Origin: a virus
Virus record (IMG/VR): IMGVR_UViG_3300010885_017276
Location: 60,056-124,055 of that record
Direction: 5' to 3' (one strand)
DNA: 64,000 bases
Of the stretch, positions 1-6,662 are shown piece by piece (the stretch's first letter is position 1; every line of letters begins with the position of its first letter). The notes below the pieces were generated by a model that saw nothing but the letters and a program-made list of their open reading frames with translations, made no database searches and was not told the DNA's origin. Position numbers and translations under genes: made by a program.

Positions 1-1
1 T

Positions 2-172
2 CTAGTAAAAATTGGTATGGAACCGGCCTTTGATATAGATCCGGAAATAAAAGAGAAGACTTTGTGGATGGAAGAGGAAGTTTACGCAAGTGCATTGACA
101 GATTTTTTTCACAAGAAGCCTATCGATTACTCGAAGAAAATGAAAGCATATAACGAAGAAGAATTATTTTAA
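2..172 (+). CDS. nrdB: Ribonucleotide reductase small subunit, C-terminal end (partial)
   Basis: The reading frame is open from the left window edge and stops at TAA 170-172, giving 56 residues of C-terminus. The segment reads as the last helix of a class I NrdB (WMEEEVYASALTDFF) and ends in an acidic, aromatic tail, YNEEELF. In this family the extreme C-terminal peptide docks on the large subunit. It lies one base upstream of nrdA, so the two subunits are co-transcribed. The di-iron and tyrosyl radical residues are outside the window. The call rests on the tail and the nrdA neighbour. Confidence 0.8.
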   Translation, partial: LVKIGMEPAFDIDPEIKEKTLWMEEEVYASALTDFFHKKPIDYSKKMKAYNEEELF

Positions 173-173
173 T

Positions 174-1820
174 ATGAAGAATTATTATTGGTTAAACCAA
201 GACTCAAGAACTTTTTTGAGTAAAGATTATTTATTACCGGGAGTTACCCCCGAAGAAAGAATACGAGAAATCGCAGACACAGCCGAAGAAATCCTAGGCA
301 TTGATGGGTTTGCAAATAAGTTCGAGGACTATATGTCTAGAGGGTTCTATTCATTAGCCACTCCAGTTTGGATGAACTTTGGGTTAGACCGTGGGTTACC
401 TATCTCTTGCTATGGTATTGACATCCAAGATGATACTATGGACATCTTGAGGTCAGCTGCTGAGATCGGGGCTTTGACCAAGATGGGTGGAGGGACTGCA
501 GGATTCTTTGGTAAGCTAAGAGGTAGAGGTGCTAAGATTAAAAATAACGGAGTTTCAAATGGAGCAGTTAGTTTTATGTCTTTGTTCCAATCTACCACAA
601 ACATAATCACACAAGGCCAAGCAAGACGAGGTTACTTTGCTGCTTATCTACCGGTTGACCATCCGGATATCGAGGAGTTCTTACAATGCCGTGAAGAGGG
701 CAACGCAATCCAAGATATTGCTATTGGTGTTTGTATCTCAGATGAGTGGATGGAGGCAGTAGAAGCCGGAGACAGCGATAAAAGAAAGGTATTAGCTAAG
801 ATACACCAAAAGAGAGCAGAGACAGGTTTCCCTTATATCTTCTTTACCGGTAATGTTAACAAAAACAAACCGGAAGTCTATAAGAATAAACACATGGATA
901 TCAATCACTCTCAGATGTGTACTGAAATCTTAGAATACACAGATGACAAAAAGAGTTTTGTTTGTTGTTTGTCCTCTTTGAACTTGTTACATTGGGATGA
1001 GATAAAAGATACAGATGCTATCGAAACTTTGGCTTACTTCTTAGATGCAGTATACTCAGAGTTCATAAAGAAAGCAGACAATGTCCCCTTTATGGAAAAG
1101 GCCGTGCTTTTTGCAAAAGAACACAGAAGTATCGGTATTGGGGTTCTAGGTTGGCATAGCTTCTTACAATCTAAGATGATACCATTTGAGGGGCTAGAGT
1201 CTAAGATGCTGAACGCAGAGATATTTAGAACCATCAACGATAAGAGTTTGATTGCTAGTATGAGGTTGGCTACTATATATGGAGAGCCTAAGATGTTAGA
1301 AGGTTACGGTCAGAGGTTTACCACTAGACTAGCAATTGCCCCTACTACTAGTTCATCATTTATCCTAGGACAAGTTAGTCCAAGTATCGAGCCACTACAT
1401 TCAAACTACTTTATCAAAGATTTAGCTAAAGGTAAGTTTGTTTATATTAACCCTTACTTGAAACAGCTACTAGAAGATAAAGAACAAGACACTCCGGAAG
1501 TATGGAGAAACATTTTGTCTAAGGGAGGTTCAGTACAGCACTTGGATTTCTTGGATGAAAGAGAAAAAGGAGTATTCAAAACCTTTGGTGAGATTAGCCA
1601 ATTAGAAATTGTGCAACAAGCCGCACAAAGACAGAAGTTTATCGACCAAGGTCAATCATTAAACCTGATGATACACCCTGATACCACACTAAAAGATGTC
1701 AATGCTTTATTCTTTGAGGCTTGGAATCTAGGTATTAAGACATTGTATTACCAAAGAAGTGTTAATATGGCTCAACAAGTAAGTCGAGATCTTATGAATT
1801 GTAGCTCATGTGAGGCTTAG
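174..1820 (+). CDS. nrdA: Class I ribonucleoside-diphosphate reductase large subunit, short form
   Basis: This is the catalytic subunit that reduces ribonucleoside diphosphates to deoxy forms for phage DNA synthesis. Visible landmarks are C79 in SCYG (first redox Cys), C249 and E251 in MCTEI (thiyl radical Cys and catalytic Glu), C264/C265 (second redox Cys), the radical-transfer pair Y525-Y526 in LYYQRS, and a C-terminal shuttle pair C543/C546. At 548 aa it is much shorter than the roughly 750-aa cellular enzyme, because it starts close to the catalytic barrel and lacks the N-terminal ATP-cone, so dATP feedback is probably absent. An odd point is that the residue two before the catalytic Cys, normally Asn, is Gln. 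It follows nrdB by one base and ends before a strong terminator. Confidence 0.93.
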   Translation: MKNYYWLNQDSRTFLSKDYLLPGVTPEERIREIADTAEEILGIDGFANKFEDYMSRGFYSLATPVWMNFGLDRGLPISCYGIDIQDDTMDILRSAAEIGALTKMGGGTAGFFGKLRGRGAKIKNNGVSNGAVSFMSLFQSTTNIITQGQARRGYFAAYLPVDHPDIEEFLQCREEGNAIQDIAIGVCISDEWMEAVEAGDSDKRKVLAKIHQKRAETGFPYIFFTGNVNKNKPEVYKNKHMDINHSQMCTEILEYTDDKKSFVCCLSSLNLLHWDEIKDTDAIETLAYFLDAVYSEFIKKADNVPFMEKAVLFAKEHRSIGIGVLGWHSFLQSKMIPFEGLESKMLNAEIFRTINDKSLIASMRLATIYGEPKMLEGYGQRFTTRLAIAPTTSSSFILGQVSPSIEPLHSNYFIKDLAKGKFVYINPYLKQLLEDKEQDTPEVWRNILSKGGSVQHLDFLDEREKGVFKTFGEISQLEIVQQAAQRQKFIDQGQSLNLMIHPDTTLKDVNALFFEAWNLGIKTLYYQRSVNMAQQVSRDLMNCSSCEA

Positions 1821-1843
1821 TTTTATATTTAATTTTTTGTTTG

Positions 1844-1870
1844 AACCCTCTAGAAATAGGGGGTTTTTTT
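1844..1870 (+). terminator. Rho-independent terminator after nrdA
   Basis: An 8-bp stem (arms 1844-1851 and 1858-1865, one G-U pair) with a 6-nt loop runs into a T tract ending at 1870. It closes the nrdBA transcript before the next promoter at 1897. Confidence 0.85.
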
Positions 1871-1896
1871 ATGATAAAAAATATTTAACAAAAAGC

Positions 1897-1927
1897 TTGT
1901 GTATGTTAAAGAATATTTATATCTTTG
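1897..1927 (+). promoter_or_regulatory. Bacteroidota-type promoter for the small-gene block
   Basis: TTGTG at 1897 and TATCTTTG at 1920-1927 are 23 nt apart (first base to first base), matching the -33/-7 layout of the primary sigma factor of Bacteroidota. It lies between a terminator and the gene starting at 1954, leaving a leader of about 20 nt. Confidence 0.8.
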
Positions 1928-1953
1928 CAGAGTAAAATTAAAACATTAGAATT

Positions 1954-2277
1954 ATGCACACAATAACAGTATGCCCAAGATGCGACAAGGACTTTATGTA
2001 TCACCAAACAGATGTGCATTTGCATAGAGCAGTTGCGTGGGATGCAGACACCAATGAGCCGTGTTCCTTTGAAACACTTTGCCAAGATTGTGACCTAGAA
2101 GAAAAGTGGGTCGGCAAAGAAGTTAAAGTCAAGGGGGATGGCTATGATACGCATTTGAATAAGTATAAGCTAGTTGTCACAGACATTGTTAGTGAAGAGT
2201 TCCCTATAACAGTTAAAATTGGGGATACTGATAGCTTTGAATGGTTTAACGAAAACGAATTAATTTTAGTTGAATAG
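1954..2277 (+). CDS. Small zinc-ribbon-like protein
   Basis: A 107-aa soluble protein that I do not recognise as a named family. It has two Cys pairs, CPRC near residue 7 and CQDC near residue 44, spaced as in a four-Cys zinc ribbon, and an acidic C-terminal half rich in beta-type residues. It is the first gene after the promoter at 1897. The start is the ATG 26 nt after the -7 box and has no Shine-Dalgarno, only an A-rich leader, which is usual for Bacteroidota. Two bases separate it from the glucosaminidase gene. The function is unknown; nucleic acid or protein binding through the ribbon is an inference. Confidence 0.75.
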   Translation: MHTITVCPRCDKDFMYHQTDVHLHRAVAWDADTNEPCSFETLCQDCDLEEKWVGKEVKVKGDGYDTHLNKYKLVVTDIVSEEFPITVKIGDTDSFEWFNENELILVE

Positions 2278-2279
2278 AT

Positions 2280-2819
2280 ATGTACAGATTTAATCAAGAG
2301 AGATTAGCCTACGAAAAGGTTAATGTTTGGAAATACATCGGGATGATGGCATTTTCATTAATTATTGTGGTTACACTAAGCTCCTTTGTTTGGAAGGAAA
2401 TTGTAGTGGTTAGAGCTGAGAAAGAGATTGTCCTTAAGACAAACGAAGATTTCTCCAAAGACAAACTTATTGTAGAGATACAGAAGTATTCTTTTAAGTA
2501 CCCCGATATTATTATGGCTCAAGCTATCGTTGAGAGCAGCCATTTTAAATCTCCCGTCTTTGTACAAAACCACAATATGTTTGGTATGAGGCAAGCTATG
2601 ATTAGAATAAGCACAGCACAGGGCTCAAATCTAAATCATGCCTACTATGATAGCTGGAAGGATTGCGTGGCTGACAGAGCTTTATATGAAGCACAGTACC
2701 TATCTAAACTATCAAGAGACCAATACTTTGCTTACTTAGACCAAGTTTACGCTGAAGGCTCAGGATACAGCCAACTATTAAAAAATGTAATTAAAAAGAA
2801 TAACCTATGCCGGATATAA
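2280..2819 (+). CDS. Membrane-anchored glucosaminidase-like peptidoglycan hydrolase
   Basis: Residues 17-38 form a single membrane helix followed by a short linker and, from about residue 60 on, a glucosaminidase (FlgJ/LYZ2 type) fold. The diagnostic stretch is MAQAIVESSHF, with the predicted catalytic Glu at 85, followed by NHNMFGMR near residue 97 and YDSWKDCVADRALY near residue 122. Such enzymes cleave the glycan backbone between N-acetylglucosamine and the next sugar. With 179 aa it is a minimal catalytic domain plus anchor, exported by the uncleaved helix (signal-anchor type). It sits in the early arm with nucleic acid genes, not beside a holin, so it may be the endolysin or may remodel the wall. 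Its 3' end overlaps the next gene by 13 nt. Confidence 0.82.
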   Translation: MYRFNQERLAYEKVNVWKYIGMMAFSLIIVVTLSSFVWKEIVVVRAEKEIVLKTNEDFSKDKLIVEIQKYSFKYPDIIMAQAIVESSHFKSPVFVQNHNMFGMRQAMIRISTAQGSNLNHAYYDSWKDCVADRALYEAQYLSKLSRDQYFAYLDQVYAEGSGYSQLLKNVIKKNNLCRI

Positions 2820-2989
2820 GTATGTGCAGTGGAAGAGGCTGCGAACAAAAAGAAAGGTGTTACAGACACACTGCAAAACCAAATGAGTTTAGGCAGTCTT
2901 ACTTTACTAACCCCCCATTACAAAAAGACACACAAGAGTGTGACTACTTTTGGAACAACGAAGAACAATTAACAAAAAAAGAAGAATAG
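2807..2989 (+). CDS. Small Cys-rich conserved phage protein
   Basis: Sixty residues with the pattern CSGRGCEQKERCYRHTA, then a QSYFTNPP segment and a final CDYFW, so four Cys in a compact protein that could bind one metal ion. I recall the same pattern from other Bacteroidota phages as an uncharacterised family. It overlaps the end of the glucosaminidase gene by 13 nt in another frame, which indicates translational coupling. No catalytic motif is visible and the function is unknown. Confidence 0.75.
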   Translation: MPDISMCSGRGCEQKERCYRHTAKPNEFRQSYFTNPPLQKDTQECDYFWNNEEQLTKKEE

Positions 2990-2991
2990 AA

Positions 2992-3210
2992 ATGATTTAC
3001 TTATTAATTTTTATGCCCTATGTGTTAGGCTGCGTTTTAGCTTACTTAGCAAGTGATTTTGCTAATACTTTTAACTACTCTATCAAGAACATTCCTTGGT
3101 ATATGAGTTCATTGTCTTGGATTTGGCTATTTGTATGTTTGTACCATATCTTGATGCTTAGAAAAGCAGGCTTTAGAGGATACGAAACAACCAAAAAGTT
3201 TGACGAGTAA
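2992..3210 (+). CDS. Small membrane protein, two predicted helices
   Basis: I place the start at the ATG at 2992, three bases after the previous stop, rather than at 2950, because the longer form would overlap the preceding gene and add a charged segment ahead of the hydrophobic one. The 72-aa product begins with a hydrophobic helix (YLLIFMPYVLGCVLAYLA) and has a second around residues 35-53 ending in LYHILML, then a polar tail. The function is unknown. Unlinked early membrane proteins of this size often act on the host envelope, which here is only an inference. Confidence 0.7.
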   Translation: MIYLLIFMPYVLGCVLAYLASDFANTFNYSIKNIPWYMSSLSWIWLFVCLYHILMLRKAGFRGYETTKKFDE

Positions 3211-3216
3211 AGTAAG

Positions 3217-3747
3217 ATGATACAACAAAAAAAGAAGGTTTGTAAAAACTGTCAGACAGAGCAGTTTATTTTTTCTAAGGGCCGATGTAGGCAGTGTACT
3301 ATAATTGAAAATGCAAAGGGTACAATGGCGGTAGTTAGAAAAGCTATAACTAAGCAGACTGACAAAAATAAGCTACACCGCAAATCGCAATCTGCGATAC
3401 GAAACAGCTATTTTGAGTTCCATATAGATCTTTGCAAAGTGTCAGAGGAAAGTGGTGTAAGTATCACAGCCCCAACTAGGGCTAATATTTGCCACTTGTT
3501 TGACAAGTCTAGGCATCCCAGCTTACAGGGATGTCTTGACAACTATGTTTATCTTACCTTAGATGAACATACTAGGTTTGATAAACTTTTGTATGACCAC
3601 GAGTTCAAGAAGTTAGAGGTTGAGTACCCAAACATTTGGCCGGAGGTCGTAAACAGAATGGAGAACCTATTGGAGCTTTGTGAAGAACACACAAAGTTTA
3701 AAATTAAATTTGAAGAATACCTTGCACAATTAAAAAACAAGTTGTAA
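3217..3747 (+). CDS. Zinc-ribbon plus HNH-like protein, NinG-type recombination nuclease candidate
   Basis: The N-terminus carries a four-Cys ribbon, CKNCQTEQ then CRQC, at residues 9-27. After a basic linker a second module has HLFDKSRHP, then a conserved N in DNYVYLTLDEH and FDKLLYDHEF, which resembles the His-Asn-His layout of HNH endonucleases and of lambda NinG. I therefore read it as a DNA-processing nuclease for recombination or packaging intermediates, but the first catalytic His of the motif is not certain. It is 176 aa, close to NinG-like proteins. The last 26 nt of the gene hold the promoter for the next block. Confidence 0.55.
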   Translation: MIQQKKKVCKNCQTEQFIFSKGRCRQCTIIENAKGTMAVVRKAITKQTDKNKLHRKSQSAIRNSYFEFHIDLCKVSEESGVSITAPTRANICHLFDKSRHPSLQGCLDNYVYLTLDEHTRFDKLLYDHEFKKLEVEYPNIWPEVVNRMENLLELCEEHTKFKIKFEEYLAQLKNKL

Positions 3748-3752
3748 CTTTG
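3722..3752 (+). promoter_or_regulatory. Bacteroidota-type promoter inside a gene end
   Basis: TTGCA at 3722 and TAACTTTG at 3745-3752 again have the 23-nt spacing. The -33 box lies within the coding end of the preceding gene. It would start transcripts about 10 nt before the gene at 3769. Confidence 0.72.
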
Positions 3753-3768
3753 CCAAAAATTATAAGAC

Positions 3769-4002
3769 ATGATATGCACACTTAAAAAGTTAGAAGACAG
3801 ATTCGTTGTAGTCTGTGCTAAACAAGGAGAGGACTGTGACTCGGTTATAGTAGAGCAGTTTGAATTACCTGAAGATTATCCTGATACAGATCTAGTAGAA
3901 GGCAAGAAGATAGATTTTGAACCTAACAATCTGTCTTATAGAGTAGTTAACCAACATATTTTACACGTTATTAAAAAATATAATAAAAATGATAAGCTTT
4001 AA
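3769..4002 (+). CDS. Hypothetical acidic protein
   Basis: A 77-aa soluble protein, mostly beta-type at the N-terminus (RFVVVCAKQGEDCDSVIVEQF), with an acidic middle. No known family is apparent. It is the first gene behind the promoter at 3722 and overlaps the following gene by 14 nt. The function is unknown. Confidence 0.65.
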   Translation: MICTLKKLEDRFVVVCAKQGEDCDSVIVEQFELPEDYPDTDLVEGKKIDFEPNNLSYRVVNQHILHVIKKYNKNDKL

Positions 4003-4531
4003 GTATTCCGTATTGTGGAGAAATTGCTCCTTGGTAAAAAGATTTTTTAAGAACTCTTGGAAGTTTAGAAAAGAGCTGTCTAACTTCTATGATTTTAACT
4101 ACGACCTAGGGTTGTTTAGAAAAACCATAGAGTTAAACAGAAACTACATCAGAGACTATGGTATTGAAGTAGACGAAAGCAGACTAAAAAAAGTAGCAAA
4201 GATGGACAGAGCTTTGTATATTCTAGACTATTTTATAAGTGATGACTTTTTAGAATTAGCTGAAAAAGAATTAGATAAAAAGTATATAATTTCTGAATTT
4301 TGGTTTGAGCCTTGTGGTGATGATTCGGGCAGTTCTTATTTAAGAGACAATCTTACAGAAGAAGAGTCAATACAAAACCGAGAAATCCGAGCTAAAGAAT
4401 CTGAGATAAAAGATAAAATGTGGAGAGAGTTATGGAAGATAATTCAAGGGCAAGACTACAAAAAGTTTAAACGAGACAAAGATTTCTATAAGCAGTTCAA
4501 TGGTTCGGGTATATTAACTTGGTGGGATTAG
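3989..4531 (+). CDS. Conserved hypothetical protein of Bacteroidota phages
   Basis: A 180-aa, helix-rich, charged protein. Its features are an aromatic, basic start (WRNCSLVKRFFKNSWKFRK), a middle with RNYIRDYGIEVDE, a TEEE segment with many acidic residues, and an ending of FNGSGILTWWD. I recall this layout, including the WWD end, from many Bacteroidota phage genomes, always without a known function. It overlaps the preceding gene by 14 nt, and the next gene starts two bases after its stop. Confidence 0.75.
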   Translation: MISFKYSVLWRNCSLVKRFFKNSWKFRKELSNFYDFNYDLGLFRKTIELNRNYIRDYGIEVDESRLKKVAKMDRALYILDYFISDDFLELAEKELDKKYIISEFWFEPCGDDSGSSYLRDNLTEEESIQNREIRAKESEIKDKMWRELWKIIQGQDYKKFKRDKDFYKQFNGSGILTWWD

Positions 4532-4533
4532 TT

Positions 4534-4740
4534 ATGTGGCAGGTATATGTTTTAATGGGAATAGTAGTTATATTAGTTGCTTTCCTATGGGTACAAGGTA
4601 TTGATTACGTACACAGAAATCATCCTGACTATAAAGGAGGTAAACAAGATGGCTTTGATTTTGACCACGACTTAAAAGATTGGGATGTAACAATAGGAGA
4701 TGGGTTAGATAAGTTAGAGCAAAAAGAAAAAAAACTATGA
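4534..4740 (+). CDS. Small single-helix membrane protein
   Basis: I start it at the ATG at 4534 (after the TAG at 4529-4531); an upstream ATG at 4519 would overlap the previous gene. The 68-aa product has an N-terminal helix (VYVLMGIVVILVAFLWV) and a polar, acidic tail with YKGGKQDGFDFDHDLKDW, predicted to lie in the cytoplasm. Its stop overlaps the next ATG (4737-4740). The function is unknown. Confidence 0.68.
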   Translation: MWQVYVLMGIVVILVAFLWVQGIDYVHRNHPDYKGGKQDGFDFDHDLKDWDVTIGDGLDKLEQKEKKL

Positions 4741-5006
4741 CACTAAAAGAAAAATTTCACCAATGGTTAAAAACAGATCCATTTGGCAGTAAAGATAGAG
4801 TGACACTTAGAGAAGCACAATGTGAAGTTATAGCAGAAGAATTTGCTATAGAATTTGCAGAGTGGTTAATAGATGGTCATGTTTCTAAATTAACATTAGA
4901 AGAATTTAAAAAGCAAAAAGAAAATAATATGTGTCAATACTGTGGTTTAGAAAATGATAATCACAAACTAAGTTGTCCAGTAATTAAAGTAACAATGATA
5001 ATATGA
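4737..5006 (+). CDS. Hypothetical protein with C-terminal Cys cluster
   Basis: An 89-aa protein with an acidic helical body (residues 20-60) and a C-terminal CQYCG...SCP cluster that could bind zinc. It is coupled by ATGA overlaps both to the gene before (4737-4740) and to the 33-aa gene after (5003-5006). I do not recognise the family. Confidence 0.62.
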   Translation: MTLKEKFHQWLKTDPFGSKDRVTLREAQCEVIAEEFAIEFAEWLIDGHVSKLTLEEFKKQKENNMCQYCGLENDNHKLSCPVIKVTMII

Positions 5007-5104
5007 TATACTTTTTTATAATATTAATGTATGAGTTCATAAGACCAAAACTAATTTGGCTATGGTATTATTTGATTAACTATAACGACAGAAAGAAAAA
5101 ATGA
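5003..5104 (+). CDS. 33-aa membrane micro-protein, copy 1
   Basis: ATG at 5003 to TGA at 5104 encodes 33 residues: a hydrophobic start, an EFIRPK segment, an aromatic stretch LIWLWYYLINYN and a basic end (DRKKK). It is joined by ATGA overlaps to genes on both sides, so its translation is coupled. A protein of identical length and clear similarity is encoded at 9705-9806 (shared RPK, then IWLWYYLINYN at the same positions), which argues strongly that both are real genes. An amphipathic, membrane-bound role is an inference. Confidence 0.75.
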   Translation: MIYFFIILMYEFIRPKLIWLWYYLINYNDRKKK

Positions 5105-5334
5105 AACAAACAGCAGTAGAGTGGTATGAGAAAGAAATTAATTCTTTGATTGAGAAATATGAAGCAAAAGAAATTTCACAAAGAGATTTTATAACAATGA
5201 AACATAATCTTTTTTATGAAGCCAAAGAAATGGAAAAGCAGCAGATTATAGATGCTTATGATGATGGAAACTATGCCTATGGTATGGGTATAAAAGAACC
5301 TGAAGAATACTACAACGAAACATTTAAAGAATGA
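5101..5334 (+). CDS. MKQTAVEW-family small protein, copy 1
   Basis: A 77-aa helical protein that begins MKQTAVEWYEKEI, contains EAKEMEKQQI and ends EEYYNETFKE. The same three landmarks recur in the gene at 5963-6175, so the two are paralogues. I recall this family as common and uncharacterised in Bacteroidota phages. ATGA overlaps couple it to both neighbours. The charged, helical sequence suggests a small protein-binding factor; nothing in it points to an enzyme. Confidence 0.78.
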   Translation: MKQTAVEWYEKEINSLIEKYEAKEISQRDFITMKHNLFYEAKEMEKQQIIDAYDDGNYAYGMGIKEPEEYYNETFKE

Positions 5335-5861
5335 AACAACCGTGTAATGCTCATGCATACGAGCAAGAAAAAAAAGAACAGCAAAAGCAATTTTTAATTG
5401 ATATGATGGAAGAAGCTGAGAAGTTAGGATTGTATGATATCTTCAATGATGAAAAGAGACAAGGTGTAAAAGATTTGATTGATACACATAAACAAAGACT
5501 TGAAAAGTATTCTGAAAGATTTGACAATGATAAATCTGAAATAGGTAACTCAGATACTTGGGGTAAAAGAGCAGTTGAAGAACCTAAACAAACAGATGAA
5601 AATGGTAAACCTATTACCTATTGGGGTGGTTTAGCAGAACCTAAACAAGAAACACTTGAAGAGGCATCTTGGAAGTTTAACCCATTAAAAAAATTAGATG
5701 GAGAATTTTTAAGACACGCATTCAAAGAAGGTGCTAAATGGCAACAAGAAAGAATGTACAGTGATATGCAAGAGTATGCTACATTTTGTATTGAATGTGA
5801 TAGAAAAGAAATGTTTTTAATATTAGCTAAAGATTGGTTTGAAACATTTAAAAACAAATAA
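5331..5861 (+). CDS. Hypothetical charged protein with AFKEGAKWQQERMYS motif
   Basis: A 176-aa protein: a coiled-coil-like N-terminal half rich in Glu, Lys and Gln (about residues 10-70), a linker with TYWGGLAEPKQ, and a C-terminal half with AFKEGAKWQQERMYS. I recall that last motif from several Bacteroidota phage proteins of unknown function, where it sits at the end of different N-terminal parts. It overlaps its upstream neighbour by ATGA and ends in FKNK, the same tail as the next two genes. Confidence 0.7.
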   Translation: MKQPCNAHAYEQEKKEQQKQFLIDMMEEAEKLGLYDIFNDEKRQGVKDLIDTHKQRLEKYSERFDNDKSEIGNSDTWGKRAVEEPKQTDENGKPITYWGGLAEPKQETLEEASWKFNPLKKLDGEFLRHAFKEGAKWQQERMYSDMQEYATFCIECDRKEMFLILAKDWFETFKNK

Positions 5862-5862
5862 G

Positions 5863-5961
5863 ATGATAGAAAAAATTGGGAATGGATTTGTATTAATACT
5901 TATTGGTCTGTTATTGGTTTGGGCAATAATAATGATTTTTGAACAATTTAAAAACAAATAA
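5863..5961 (+). CDS. 32-aa single-helix membrane micro-protein
   Basis: ATG 5863 to TAA 5961 encodes 32 residues: a short polar start, a helix of about 20 hydrophobic residues (FVLILIGLLLVWAIIMIF) and a polar end EQFKNK. One base separates it from the genes on either side. The gene end and the junction with the next ATG match the junctions of neighbouring genes, so it looks like a cassette member. The function is unknown. Confidence 0.6.
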   Translation: MIEKIGNGFVLILIGLLLVWAIIMIFEQFKNK

Positions 5962-5962
5962 G

Positions 5963-6175
5963 ATGAAACAAACAGCAGTAGAATGGTTATTAAAGCAATT
6001 ACAAGAAAGTGGAATACCATTACTTAAAGATGAGCTTGAATTTATTGAACAAGCCAAAGAAATGGAGAAGCAACAGATTGAAGATACTTTTGAAATAGGT
6101 TATGTTAATGGAGCAGACCATAGTTGGTCAAATGATGGAGAAAAATACTACAACGAAACATTTAAAAACAAATAA
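5963..6175 (+). CDS. MKQTAVEW-family small protein, copy 2
   Basis: I start it at the ATG at 5963, because this gives the MKQTAVEW beginning shared with the gene at 5101; an ATG at 5939 would only add part of the previous gene. The 70-aa product shares AKEMEKQQI and YYNETFKNK with its paralogue but differs in between. It is a probable tandem duplicate, now separated by two other genes. No function is known. Confidence 0.78.
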   Translation: MKQTAVEWLLKQLQESGIPLLKDELEFIEQAKEMEKQQIEDTFEIGYVNGADHSWSNDGEKYYNETFKNK

Positions 6176-6179
6176 GATT

Positions 6180-6311
6180 ATGGAAGAATACTTAAACATT
6201 GGCGCAGTAGTACTAATGACACTAGCTGCAGCTTTGGCAATTAGTGCGTTAGCATTAGTATACATAGTAATTAAAGACTATTTAAAAACAAATAGGGTAT
6301 GGAAAAATTAA
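6180..6311 (+). CDS. 43-aa single-helix membrane protein
   Basis: ATG 6180 follows the previous stop by four bases and opens a 43-aa frame with a long Ala/Val/Leu-rich helix (residues 7-33) and a basic end DYLKTNRVWKN. A longer frame from 6102 is rejected because it would overlap the upstream gene. Its end overlaps the next gene by 13 nt. The function is unknown. Confidence 0.62.
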   Translation: MEEYLNIGAVVLMTLAAALAISALALVYIVIKDYLKTNRVWKN

Positions 6312-6523
6312 AAATCACATTTGAGCAATGGGACTACACTTGTGGGGACGGCTGTTGTACAATGTGGGGGACTAAGATGTACCTTAATGGGGAAGAGTTA
6401 GAACATCCCGATTCGGAAATACTGGATAATAGTTATTTAGGAGAGGATACACAAACAGCAGTACATGCTGTGTTAAAAAAATTAGGTTACGAAGTTGAAT
6501 TTGAAAATAAATATGAGATTTAA
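6299..6523 (+). CDS. Conserved small protein with YTCGDGCC motif
   Basis: A 74-aa protein with WDYTCGDGCCTMWGTKMY at residues 11-28, followed by an acidic half ending in KKLGYEVEFENKYEI. I recall the CGDGCC segment with its flanking aromatic residues from Bacteroidota phage genomes as a family without known function. Three Cys in a short stretch could bind a metal. It ends directly before the weak promoter at 6524. Confidence 0.72.
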   Translation: MEKLKITFEQWDYTCGDGCCTMWGTKMYLNGEELEHPDSEILDNSYLGEDTQTAVHAVLKKLGYEVEFENKYEI

Positions 6524-6555
6524 TTAGGTTAATTAAGAATTAATTCGTAAATTTG
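6524..6555 (+). promoter_or_regulatory. Putative promoter with weak -33 box
   Basis: TAAATTTG at 6548-6555 fits the -7 consensus; TTAGG at 6524 is a poor -33 box at 24 nt. The following ATG is at 6560, so transcription would start at or next to the start codon. Confidence 0.5.
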
Positions 6556-6559
6556 CAGC

Positions 6560-6661
6560 ATGAAAAAAAGAATAGCATTTTGGTTAACTGTCGTATGGTA
6601 CATATTAGTATTTATCTTAGAGATAGTAGCCTTAGTTTGGATTATAAATAAATTCTATTGA
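6560..6661 (+). CDS. 33-aa membrane micro-protein, probably leaderless
   Basis: ATG 6560 to TGA 6661 encodes 33 residues: MKKR, then a single helix (FWLTVVWYILVFILEIVALVWII) and NKFY. The positive start and hydrophobic core suggest a helix with its N-terminus in the cytoplasm. It lies four bases behind a -7 box, so its mRNA may have no leader. The next gene starts one base after its stop. It is not similar to the 33-aa genes at 5003 and 9705. Confidence 0.55.
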   Translation: MKKRIAFWLTVVWYILVFILEIVALVWIINKFY

Positions 6662-6662
6662 T

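Larger units (their letters stand above)
5841..6303 (+). repeat. Repeated gene-junction sequence, four copies
   Basis: A shared junction of about 26 nt, core ATTTAAAAACAAATAAGAT, recurs at 5841-5866, 5941-5966 and 6155-6180, with a diverged fourth copy at 6276-6303. Each copy covers the end of one gene (encoding FKNK or LKTN), its stop and the next start. The intervals between copies are single small genes. Confidence 0.75.

Noticed and set aside
2280-2819. Holin-endolysin pair made of the glucosaminidase and the 72-aa membrane protein
   Set aside because: The two are separated by a Cys-rich gene, sit in the early arm, and the 72-aa protein has no feature specific to holins; a pair cannot be claimed.
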